A DNA stretch of 64,000 bases from Chloroflexota bacterium. GTDB taxonomy: Bacteria > Chloroflexota > Dehalococcoidia > UBA2979. The position numbers were made by a program, and so were the translations under genes. The stretch is taken from NCBI GenBank assembly GCA_003228125.1, contig QGNP01000005.1, positions 1 through 64,000 on the forward strand, read 5' to 3'. The notes under the pieces are model-generated. The model saw only the letters and a list, made by a program, of their open reading frames with translations, searched no databases and was not told the DNA's origin. Shown in pieces: positions 8,215 through 16,952 of this stretch (within the stretch, counting starts at the first letter, position 1; each line of letters opens with the position of its first letter).

Positions 8215-9606
8215 TTATCTGTCCTCATTTGTATCAATATGTAGCTTTGGCCTTGGTATAAAAACTACAATAATTGCAGCTAAATAAGCTAAAAGACCCA
8301 TGACTATTAGTGATGCAGTGTAGTTTCCGACATAATCGTACCAAATAGCAAGCAGAATAGGTCCTGATGAATTAAATATCATCCGAAATGGCTGTGCCAT
8401 TCCCCTTACTTGTCCTAGATATCTTCTTCCAAAAAAAGTTGCATAAATTAATTCATTAATAGGGATATTGCCAGCTAAGCCTGTTCCTGCAATTGCAAAA
8501 CCAATAATAATAATAATTAGATTCATGTTACTTGCTCCATAAATAAGGATCATTAGTCCTGTAGCCATAGTGACAAATATGATTGCTGCAATATATTGCG
8601 GATTAAATTTTTCTGCTAAAATTCCCCAGAATGGTCTAGTTATTAATCCAGGAATTGTATAAACAGTGATCATTAAAGCAGCTGTCTTTGATGAATATCC
8701 AGAATCAATTAAATAAGGAATTGCATGAATCGCCATTGATAAAATGCTATAACTGCCTATACCAAATGCACAAATTAGTAACCAAAAAGCTGGCGTTTTC
8801 ATTGCTTGTTTTCGATTAAGTGAATTTTCAAAGTCTCTTCTTGCTGCATCACCAAAATTTCTTTTCATTTGTTCTGCAGAGTAACCATCCGGGAAAAGCC
8901 CCTTATCTTCTGGGTCTCTACACATAATTGAACGAGAAATAAGCAGGATAGTGCATACAATGGCGGTAAGCACCACCCATGTTTCACGCCAACCAATAGC
9001 AACAATTAAAATCGTTAATAAATAGGGCACGATGGTGCCTGACAAAGAGACTCCGACTGTTGCAATTCCTAGTGCACGTCCACGTTTTACAACAAACCAT
9101 CGAGCAAGAGTGACTGTAACAAGGATGCCACTTGTTAAGCCTGTGCCGACTGCAATAAATAATCCTCGAACAATAATCCATTGCCATAAAAAATCAACTT
9201 GACTGATGATAAGTCCGCCGATCATTATAATTACAGCTGACATTAATAAGAATGGCTTTGGTCCACGTTCATCAAGTGGCTTGCCGATTGAAGTTTGAGT
9301 AAATGCCATAATGAACTGTGCAATTGTAATTGCAAGAACAAATTCTGTTCTTGTCCATCCCAAAGATTCAGTCATGGGAATAATGAATGCACCAGTGCCA
9401 TAGCCTTGCATCGATGCTGTGGCAAAATAGGTTATCCATGCGGCAAATACAATGTACCAGCCATAAAAAGTATTTTTAGATTTAAAAAACAATATTGTTG
9501 CTCGCTTTAATAAAGATGTAGGTATTATAACGAGATATTTCTTGATCGGATATGGGTTAAAGTAAATATAAATTATCTTAAAATAGATAGGTGCATAAGT
9601 GAACAT
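8215..9606 (-). CDS. MFS transporter (oxalate/formate antiporter / monocarboxylate-like)
   Basis: 463 aa with FYGWYIVFAAWITYF...GYGTGAFIIPMTESLGWTRTEF and multiple TM segments; true start probably downstream of the track start. Confidence 0.85.
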   Translation of the reverse strand: MFTYAPIYFKIIYIYFNPYPIKKYLVIIPTSLLKRATILFFKSKNTFYGWYIVFAAWITYFATASMQGYGTGAFIIPMTESLGWTRTEFVLAITIAQFIMAFTQTSIGKPLDERGPKPFLLMSAVIIMIGGLIISQVDFLWQWIIVRGLFIAVGTGLTSGILVTVTLARWFVVKRGRALGIATVGVSLSGTIVPYLLTILIVAIGWRETWVVLTAIVCTILLISRSIMCRDPEDKGLFPDGYSAEQMKRNFGDAARRDFENSLNRKQAMKTPAFWLLICAFGIGSYSILSMAIHAIPYLIDSGYSSKTAALMITVYTIPGLITRPFWGILAEKFNPQYIAAIIFVTMATGLMILIYGASNMNLIIIIIGFAIAGTGLAGNIPINELIYATFFGRRYLGQVRGMAQPFRMIFNSSGPILLAIWYDYVGNYTASLIVMGLLAYLAAIIVVFIPRPKLHIDTNEDR

Positions 9607-9619
9607 TGGATATGTGCTT

Positions 9620-10705
9620 TTATTTTAAAATCTTTAGTGACTTACGTTTTTCAGCAGAATCTTGTTTCCATGCGCGATGTTTTTTCCATTGATTATGTAA
9701 TTGCTGTGAATGACTGTCTTTAGTAGCGTAATGATTGTATATATTGTTGCAGTTATTACTGCATACTGTGCGACGAGTATTACGACTAAGATTAACAACG
9801 CTTCCACATGGAGAAAACACATCTTTGCATGTGTGAATAATTGTTTTTTCTTCTAAGTGATTTGCTAGAATTGCCCATAATGCACCAAGCAGGTGCTTGG
9901 GTCTTGCAGTTGGCGCCATAGTGAATTTTGAAAATGATAATTCATTGTAAAGTACAAGTTTTTGTTTAATAAATTTACTAACAGCTGCTTCAGCATCGAT
10001 TTGTTTGACTTTTTTACGTTCTAAGCTAGTGTATCCATCGACTCTAAATGCTATAAATTCTTGGAGAGGCTCAACCATTAAATTATGTGCATAATCGCTT
10101 ACCCATCCAATCTGCATTGCTTCTTCAGTCATATTTAATAAACTAATAGAAAATGGATCAAATAAAAATCCATATTTTTTAGTGTACGAAACCATGCAAT
10201 TTTTAAGAAATTGATGTAATGCATGATGACGGAGTTGCTTCTTTGACAGCTTATTTGTGTCTATGTAATCAAATGAAGCAGCATCTGTGATTTCTTCGTA
10301 CTTGGCTGGAGTATCTCCAAATGCATCAGCAAGTTCAATTTTATTTTCTGTAATTGGCTTGTATGGACCTCGCAATCTATTTTTTCGCCCATATTTACCT
10401 ATGCGAGCTCGTCTCATATTAATGGCTAATTCAAATGGGGCAGTATCAAGCTTTGCACTATTGTATTGTCCAATATTTAATATTTTTTCAGATCTATCTT
10501 TATGTCTGTCTGTTATTCGAAATGGTGAATAAGGAATAATAGTAGATTTTTTTTCATCTTTGGTTTTGATAGACCAGTCTATGTAATTGTTACCTGATTT
10601 TTTTAAAGATACACAAGTAATATTTGATAGATATTTTTTTATGTTATTATTGTTTGCAACAAGCATTGATCTCTTCCAAATAAAATCGGAATCAATTTTT
10701 AACAT
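9620..10705 (-). CDS. CGNR-like zinc-finger domain protein (paralog A)
   Basis: C-terminal LLGALWAILANHLEEKTIIHTCKDVFSPCGSVVNLSRNTRRTVCSNNCNNIYNHYATK resembles the CGNR zinc finger (C..C...RN..RR.CS..CGNR...HY). Confidence 0.65.
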   Translation of the reverse strand: MLKIDSDFIWKRSMLVANNNNIKKYLSNITCVSLKKSGNNYIDWSIKTKDEKKSTIIPYSPFRITDRHKDRSEKILNIGQYNSAKLDTAPFELAINMRRARIGKYGRKNRLRGPYKPITENKIELADAFGDTPAKYEEITDAASFDYIDTNKLSKKQLRHHALHQFLKNCMVSYTKKYGFLFDPFSISLLNMTEEAMQIGWVSDYAHNLMVEPLQEFIAFRVDGYTSLERKKVKQIDAEAAVSKFIKQKLVLYNELSFSKFTMAPTARPKHLLGALWAILANHLEEKTIIHTCKDVFSPCGSVVNLSRNTRRTVCSNNCNNIYNHYATKDSHSQQLHNQWKKHRAWKQDSAEKRKSLKILK

Positions 10706-10718
10706 AATTTTTTTTCTA

Positions 10719-10749
10719 TTTGTAGTACAAATATTTTTAATACTACAAA
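10719..10749. promoter_or_regulatory. Inverted repeat upstream of paralog A (possible operator)
   Basis: TTTGTAGTA-N13-TACTACAAA, 9-bp perfect arms starting 14 nt upstream of the start codon at 10705. Confidence 0.4.
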
Positions 10750-10876
10750 CACTATATTGAATTATATATTAAATATGCAATAGTAAAGTCGATTCATTTA
10801 TTAGGTCTATTCTCTAACAATATCGAATGATAACATTTTTAACTAATTGGAATATTTCTGAGAAAGAATACTATTC

Positions 10877-12685
10877 ATGACTGTTAGAAAAAATAATTTT
10901 AGAAATATAGCAATAATTGCTCACGTTGATCATGGCAAAACTACTCTTGTTGATGGTTTGCTAAAGCAAAGTGGTTCTTTTAGTGAGCATCAAACAATCG
11001 AAGATCGAGTAATGGATTCTATGGATCTTGAAAAAGAGCGAGGAATTACTATTTCTGCTAAGAATACAGCAGTTTTTTACAATGAAATTAAAATTAATAT
11101 CATTGATACTCCTGGTCATGCTGATTTTGGTGGTGAAGTTGAGAGAAGCTTAAATTTAGTAGATGGAGCATTACTACTAGTTGATTCAAGTGAAGGACCA
11201 TTGCCCCAAACTAGATTTGTATTGAAGAAAGCGCTTGATGCAAAATTACCAATAATTTTAGTTATTAATAAGATTGATAGAGATGATGCTCGAATTAGTG
11301 AAGTTATAGATGAGGTATATGATTTATTTATCGATCTTGATGCAAATGAAGAGCAAATTGAGTTTCCAATTATTTATACTAATGCAAAAGAAGGTATTGC
11401 GCACTTGCAATTAGATGATGGTTCGACAGATCTTAATCCACTATTCAACACTGTAATTGAAAATTTTGAAGGCCCTATTGCTGATGATAGCAAGGTTCCA
11501 CAATTTCTTATTACTAATCTTGGCTATGATCCCTATGTAGGGCAAATAGCAATAGGAAGATTAAGTAATGGTACGTTAAATAGTTCTCAAGCATATTCTT
11601 TATGCACTGAAAACGAAATAAAAACTGATCAAAAATTCTCAGCATTATATTCATTTGAAGGTCTTCAAAAAACGAAAGTGGAAGAAGTTGAGTCTGGAGA
11701 TATTATTGCTGTGGCAGGAATAGAAAATATGACCATTGGCGATACTATTTCTTCTAATGAAAACCCGGAAATACTTCCTCGTATTCAAATTGATAAACCT
11801 ACTGTATCAATGTTATTTTATGTGAATAATAGTCCATTTACTGGCAAGGAGGGAACTTTTCTTACTTCTAGAAATATTCTTGAACGACTTGAAAAAGAAA
11901 CATTAAGCAATGTCTCATTGCAAGTTAACAAAACTGAACGCAGTGATGTTTTTGAGGTTAGAGGTCGCGGTGAACTTCAAATGGCTGTATTAATTGAAAC
12001 AATGCGCCGTGAAGGCTTTGAATTTATGGTTTCCAAGCCAAATGTTATTACACATGAAGAAAATGGTAAAAAAATGGAACCTATGGAAAAAGTTTTTCTT
12101 GATATTCCTGATGATAAAATTGGAGTAATTACTGACAAGCTATCTGCACGAAAAGGAAAGATGACTAATTTACAAAATCATGGACATGGACGAGTTTCAA
12201 TGGAATTTATTATTCCTTCAAGAGGATTGATAGGATTTCGTAGTCAATTTTTAACTGATACTAAAGGAGCTGGTATTATGAACAAATTATTTGATGGATA
12301 TCATGAATGGTTTGGTCCAATACCACAACGAATTAGTGGAGCTATTGTTTCAGATAGAGCGGGAAAAGTTACAGCATATGCATGTACAGGAATGGCTGAT
12401 CGTGGTCAATTGTTCATTGATCCTGGCACGCAAGTTTATCAAGGCATGATTATTGGAGAACGAAATAGAAATGAAGATCTTGATGTAAATATCACTAGAG
12501 AAAAAAAATTAACTAATATGCGAGCTGCTTCTTCTGATACTACAGTTGTCCTACGTCCATCAACGAAACTGTCACTTGACGAATCAATTGAATTTATTGC
12601 TGAGGATGAATTAGTCGAAGTAACGCCTGAATCAATTCGTTTACGAAAAATGCAACTTGATGCTCGTAAACGGAAAAGAGATTAA
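10877..12685 (+). CDS. typA: Ribosome-associated translational GTPase TypA/BipA
   Basis: 602 aa; FRNIAIIAHVDHGKTTLVDGLLKQSG, RGITISAKNTAV, DTPGHADFGGEVER; BipA C-terminal domain. Confidence 0.97.
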   Translation: MTVRKNNFRNIAIIAHVDHGKTTLVDGLLKQSGSFSEHQTIEDRVMDSMDLEKERGITISAKNTAVFYNEIKINIIDTPGHADFGGEVERSLNLVDGALLLVDSSEGPLPQTRFVLKKALDAKLPIILVINKIDRDDARISEVIDEVYDLFIDLDANEEQIEFPIIYTNAKEGIAHLQLDDGSTDLNPLFNTVIENFEGPIADDSKVPQFLITNLGYDPYVGQIAIGRLSNGTLNSSQAYSLCTENEIKTDQKFSALYSFEGLQKTKVEEVESGDIIAVAGIENMTIGDTISSNENPEILPRIQIDKPTVSMLFYVNNSPFTGKEGTFLTSRNILERLEKETLSNVSLQVNKTERSDVFEVRGRGELQMAVLIETMRREGFEFMVSKPNVITHEENGKKMEPMEKVFLDIPDDKIGVITDKLSARKGKMTNLQNHGHGRVSMEFIIPSRGLIGFRSQFLTDTKGAGIMNKLFDGYHEWFGPIPQRISGAIVSDRAGKVTAYACTGMADRGQLFIDPGTQVYQGMIIGERNRNEDLDVNITREKKLTNMRAASSDTTVVLRPSTKLSLDESIEFIAEDELVEVTPESIRLRKMQLDARKRKRD

Positions 12686-12738
12686 TTATAAGATATTTTT
12701 GTATACGAATATTAAAATAGCGTAGTAAGACTTTCTTT

Positions 12739-13560
12739 ATGGATAATTCATTTCAGTGGAACCGATCAAGGCATTATAAGCTTTCTTTTATAGACAATGA
12801 TATTGATAACACTCAACATAATTTTCATTTCTTAACCAAAGGAAAAAAAGAATTTTATTCGATATATAATTTTCCTCAAGCACCAGCAGAATTAGGATTA
12901 ATTGGATCATCAATTAGAAATCGTGAATTAGAGCATGCCCTATTAGTAAAAAATGAACGTACATTATATTTAGGCAATGAATTTCATATTACTCATGACG
13001 AAATTATATCAGCTGCTGAAGAACGACCTATATTACCTAATGATGATGTTCAATTTAGAAGCAGGATTATTAATGACATATTAATTGAGCGTCTTGAAAA
13101 GTGGATTCATTTATATGGTTTATTGCATGCTAAAAATACTAAAATTTTTCTTACTGAATGGGTAAATTCTATATTAATGTTTGATTGGATTTATGACTTT
13201 GCCTGGAAAACTAAGCACTCTCTTTTCCGTATTTCAGATGATAATAATCCAGAATATAAAGAAAACCAATTGGGATCTATTCCTGTAAATGAAGCAAGTA
13301 AATTAATTAAAGAATTAATAGATGAACAATTAGAAAAACATACTTTTGGTAGCGTCTATGATCCCCAAGCTAAAACTTTACTGGGCGCTTTGTGGATCAT
13401 GACCGATCGTAATTTACGTAACATCGATGATGTTTTTTTAAAACGTTGCATTAATATATATACGCCTTGTTTTCGATATATTACTAAAAATAATAAGGAT
13501 GCATGTAGCGTAGAATGTGAAGAGACACATGCTTATTGGAATAAATTAAATAATAATTAA
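12739..13560 (+). CDS. CGNR-like zinc-finger family protein (paralog B)
   Basis: 273 aa; shares LGLIGSSIRN, W-I-H-x-YG, F-x-EW-x2-SI-x-MF-x-WIY-x-F and LLGALWIM with paralogs A and C; C-terminal C-x6-C...C-x3-C. Confidence 0.6.
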   Translation: MDNSFQWNRSRHYKLSFIDNDIDNTQHNFHFLTKGKKEFYSIYNFPQAPAELGLIGSSIRNRELEHALLVKNERTLYLGNEFHITHDEIISAAEERPILPNDDVQFRSRIINDILIERLEKWIHLYGLLHAKNTKIFLTEWVNSILMFDWIYDFAWKTKHSLFRISDDNNPEYKENQLGSIPVNEASKLIKELIDEQLEKHTFGSVYDPQAKTLLGALWIMTDRNLRNIDDVFLKRCINIYTPCFRYITKNNKDACSVECEETHAYWNKLNNN

Positions 13561-13562
13561 GT

Positions 13563-14333
13563 CTAAATAATGCCTAATATTAATATTAGGCCAATCATGA
13601 ATAGCATGATTGATACTAGTTTTTGAATAAATGCAATAGTAATTTTATGTATGCCTGTTTTACCAACTAGTACTCCAGCAAATGCAGCTAATATTGTAGC
13701 AATAATGAGTCCTAGGCTTACTTCTTTTAAAAGGAGATTCATATTGATTCCATAGACAATGAGCCTGGTGATATCTACAAGAGAAGCTATAAATGCATTT
13801 GTAGCAATAAATTGCCGAGCGTCAAGAGTGGTACGTAAAAGAAATGCACTGCGAAATGCGCCTTGATGCCCAGATAGCCCACCAAAAAATCCACTCAGTA
13901 TGCCACCAATCGTTAAGTATTTATCTGTAAAATGAGTTTTTTTTGCAACACTTAAAAATTCAACTGCAGCAAAAAGAATTAGTAAACTGCCAATAATAAT
14001 TTTTATTGGAGTCATTGTTGCTTCAAAATCAAACAAGTCATAAGTTGATACATTTTCAAGATCAGTCAATTTAGTTAGCAACCATGCTCCAGGTATAGCT
14101 GATAATAACGCAGGTATCCCAAACTGTAAGCCAATTTTCCAATGTATATTTTTCCATAATGTTATTAATTTAAAAAGATTATTCATTAAGTGAACAAATG
14201 CAGTTATAGCAATGGCAACAGCAAGAGGGAAAAAGACAGCAATTACTGGCATAAGCAATGTGCCTAATCCAAATCCTGAAAACAAAGTGAGTAAAGATGC
14301 AAAAAAAGCTGTAACAATGATTATAATAGCCAT
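13563..14333 (-). CDS. TSUP (TauE/SafE) family sulfite exporter/permease
   Basis: 256 aa; GFGLGTLLMPVIAVFFPLAVAIAITAFVHLMNNLFKL and GILSGFFGGLSGHQGAFRSAFLL. Confidence 0.88.
   Translation of the reverse strand: MAIIIIVTAFFASLLTLFSGFGLGTLLMPVIAVFFPLAVAIAITAFVHLMNNLFKLITLWKNIHWKIGLQFGIPALLSAIPGAWLLTKLTDLENVSTYDLFDFEATMTPIKIIIGSLLILFAAVEFLSVAKKTHFTDKYLTIGGILSGFFGGLSGHQGAFRSAFLLRTTLDARQFIATNAFIASLVDITRLIVYGINMNLLLKEVSLGLIIATILAAFAGVLVGKTGIHKITIAFIQKLVSIMLFMIGLILILGII
13572..13591. repeat. 20-bp perfect palindrome at convergent gene ends
   Basis: GCCTAATATTAATATTAGGC, inside the 3' end of the TSUP gene. Confidence 0.9.
13592..13612. repeat. Second perfect hairpin (8-bp stem, 5-nt loop) abutting the palindrome
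   Basis: CAATCATG-AATAG-CATGATTG. Confidence 0.85.
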
Positions 14334-14435
14334 TTTATTTCCTAACTTTCTATTCTAGTAGCCTATTTTTTTGACTATATTAGCAATTCTGTAAGAGTGA
14401 CAGGAATTTTTTATTTATTTATGCTTGATGATGGT

Positions 14436-15041
14436 TCATGCTTCTAAATCATGGGCAGCAATTTTCCATAATGCCCATAATAAAGTATTATCATCTAACA
14501 TCTCAAGTCGATTATTTATAAAGTCATCTATCATTATTTTTGCTTTATTTCTTGGAATAACTTCGTAGGTATTTTCTTGATACTCAATCCTGATCTTGAC
14601 CATATTGCTTTGCTTCTGTTCAATAAATTCATAGATCCATTCGAACATTACGATTGAAGTCGACCATTCATCTAGAAATGTAGGTTGTTTAGTAGTTAAT
14701 GAACCATACTTGTGCACCCACGTATCTACCTGGTCAATTAATACAGAGGTAATTGCGTAACGTTTTTTTTGATTCAATGTTTGTGGATTTATAAAGCGTG
14801 TTTTTGCACAACCCAAAATATCCCTAGTTGTTACACTAGTTCCAATTACTGAATTATTATTACGAATAAAACTACCAATTTTTCCGAGTTCTCGCGCAGC
14901 AGTACATGTTGGTAAAATTGCGTAGGTATTTATTGGTATTTGAGGGGAAAAATGAAAGCCACGTTGTAATTTGTTAATTAAATCATCAGTCCAATTTATT
15001 TTGTATTTTTTTGCTACGTACCATGTTAAAATTTTTGTCAT
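14436..15041 (-). CDS. CGNR-family-like protein lacking the zinc-finger tail (paralog C)
   Basis: 201 aa; LGKIGSFIRNN, VDTWVHKYGSL, FLDEWSTSIVMFEWIYEF, LLWALWKIAAHDLEA* parallels paralog B, then stops where B continues into the Cys-rich tail. Confidence 0.6.
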   Translation of the reverse strand: MTKILTWYVAKKYKINWTDDLINKLQRGFHFSPQIPINTYAILPTCTAARELGKIGSFIRNNNSVIGTSVTTRDILGCAKTRFINPQTLNQKKRYAITSVLIDQVDTWVHKYGSLTTKQPTFLDEWSTSIVMFEWIYEFIEQKQSNMVKIRIEYQENTYEVIPRNKAKIMIDDFINNRLEMLDDNTLLWALWKIAAHDLEA

Positions 15042-15110
15042 AAATCATTGTAACAAAAAGCTATTTATTATGCCTAAGACTATACGGATACAAAGGAATA
15101 TACTAACCAC

Positions 15111-15866
15111 ATGTCAATAATCCAAGTTAAAGATATTAAAAAGAACTATAAAGATTTTGAGGCAGTGCGAGGTGTCAGCTTTGATGTTGCTGAAGGTGAA
15201 GTTTTTGGTTTGCTAGGTCCAAATGGTGCAGGAAAAACGACTATTGTAGAAATCCTTGAGGGGCTCAGAAAGCTTTCTTCTGGACAAGCTACAATAGATA
15301 ATTTTAACGTAACTACTGAAATAAAAGATATAAAGAAAATTATTGGCGTTCAATTGCAGTCTGTGAATTTTTTTGAAATGCTTAGCCTATATGAAATTGT
15401 CGAACTGTTTGCATTACTATATGAAGCCACGCCCAATTCTAATGATGTTCTATCTAGAGTAGGTTTATTAAATAAAAAACAGGCTCGATTTAAAGAACTT
15501 TCAGGCGGACAACAACAAAGATTATCTATTGCCGTAGCACTTGTAAATAACCCTAAAATACTTTTTTTTGATGAACCAACGACGGGCCTTGACCCTCAAG
15601 CTCGACGAAATATGTGGGAATTAATTCAATCATTTAAAAATGATGGAAAAACTATCATGCTTACTACACATTATATGGAAGAAGCAGAAGAGTTATGCGA
15701 TCGAGTTGCTATTATCGATGAAGGTAAAATTATTAAGATAGGCTCACCTTCAAGCTTAATTGACGAATTAACAAATTCAGGATTTAAATCATCAAAAAAA
15801 ATCCGTGCAGCTACTTTAGAAGACGTATTCATTAATCTTACTGGTAAAAGTCTGAGAGAAGATTAA
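15111..15866 (+). CDS. ABC transporter ATP-binding protein (ABC-2 exporter type)
   Basis: GLLGPNGAGKTTIVEIL Walker A, LSGGQQQRLSIA signature, LFFDEPTTGLDPQ Walker B. Confidence 0.95.
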   Translation: MSIIQVKDIKKNYKDFEAVRGVSFDVAEGEVFGLLGPNGAGKTTIVEILEGLRKLSSGQATIDNFNVTTEIKDIKKIIGVQLQSVNFFEMLSLYEIVELFALLYEATPNSNDVLSRVGLLNKKQARFKELSGGQQQRLSIAVALVNNPKILFFDEPTTGLDPQARRNMWELIQSFKNDGKTIMLTTHYMEEAEELCDRVAIIDEGKIIKIGSPSSLIDELTNSGFKSSKKIRAATLEDVFINLTGKSLRED

Positions 15867-16948
15867 TGAAGATATACATAGGCTTTATTGTTGCTGCAAG
15901 TAAAATGTTTTTCCGAAGAAAAAGTTCAATTTTTTGGACACTTTTTTTTCCTGTTGTGATTATGCTTGCTTTAGGTAATTTTAATTTTGGTGCGTATAGC
16001 GCACCTAATGTTGGATTAATCAATAATTCAACTGACCAAGCTGCAAGTAATATTTCTAATGCATTATTAAAGACATCGACTATTGTTGTAAAAAATTTAG
16101 AATCTATTGCTGAAGGTGATGCTGCATTAGAAAAAGGCAGCATTGTTGCATATATAGAAATTCCAGATAATTTTATAAAGACAGAAGGTAAAATTGAAAT
16201 TACGACGAGAGAAGGTGATAAACCAGAACTTGAATTAGTGCAAAACGTCGTGTTTGTTGCCTTATCAAATGCCAATAATACTGCTTCAAAATTAAATGAA
16301 GAAAATGCCATACTTACTAATATCGCAGACATTCGTTATCAAGGATATACAGGATTCCTTGTTGCAGGTATTGTTGGGATGGCAATTATGCAAAGCGGCA
16401 TTTTTACTGTTGTCTTCACATTATTAAGTTATAAAAATCAGGGCGTTTTACGTAGATTGCGCGCTACGCCAATTTCTCCTGCACACTTCATTGTTGGTCA
16501 TCTAGTATCACGAGTATTTATTATTGTATGCCAAACAGCATTGTTACTTGCTATAGGAGCAGTTTTTTTAGGAGTATCAATTGGACTAGGAAATGTATTT
16601 GCATATTTAAATATTTTTCTCATGGCAATCCTTGGTGGAATATTATTTTTATCAATTGGCCTGGCAATTTCAAGTGCTTCACCAAATGAAGATAGTGCAC
16701 CTGCACTTGCAAATCTTGTAACATTTCCGATGCTTTTTTTATCCGGCGTGTTTTTTCCGATAGATTATTTGCCTAAATCTATTTATTATTTCTGTAATTT
16801 ATTACCCTTGACGCATGTTGCTGAAGGCATTAGATTGTCAGTTTTATACGGTTATTCGACGTTGGATACTTTGCCACAGCTAGGATATACTTTTATATGG
16901 ATGATTATTGCCTTTGCTATATGTGCAAAAACATTTAAATGGGAGTAA
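15866..16948 (+). CDS. ABC-2 type transporter permease
   Basis: 360 aa; overlaps the ATPase stop; LRATPISPAHFIVGHLVSR and FPMLFLSGVFFPIDYLP. Confidence 0.9.
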   Translation: MKIYIGFIVAASKMFFRRKSSIFWTLFFPVVIMLALGNFNFGAYSAPNVGLINNSTDQAASNISNALLKTSTIVVKNLESIAEGDAALEKGSIVAYIEIPDNFIKTEGKIEITTREGDKPELELVQNVVFVALSNANNTASKLNEENAILTNIADIRYQGYTGFLVAGIVGMAIMQSGIFTVVFTLLSYKNQGVLRRLRATPISPAHFIVGHLVSRVFIIVCQTALLLAIGAVFLGVSIGLGNVFAYLNIFLMAILGGILFLSIGLAISSASPNEDSAPALANLVTFPMLFLSGVFFPIDYLPKSIYYFCNLLPLTHVAEGIRLSVLYGYSTLDTLPQLGYTFIWMIIAFAICAKTFKWE

Positions 16949-16952
16949 GTAT

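Noticed and set aside
12686-12738. Copy of the TTTGTAGTA/TACTACAAA operator upstream of paralog B
   Set aside because: Only a loose AT-rich resemblance (TTTGTATAC...GTAGTAAG); not enough to claim a shared site.
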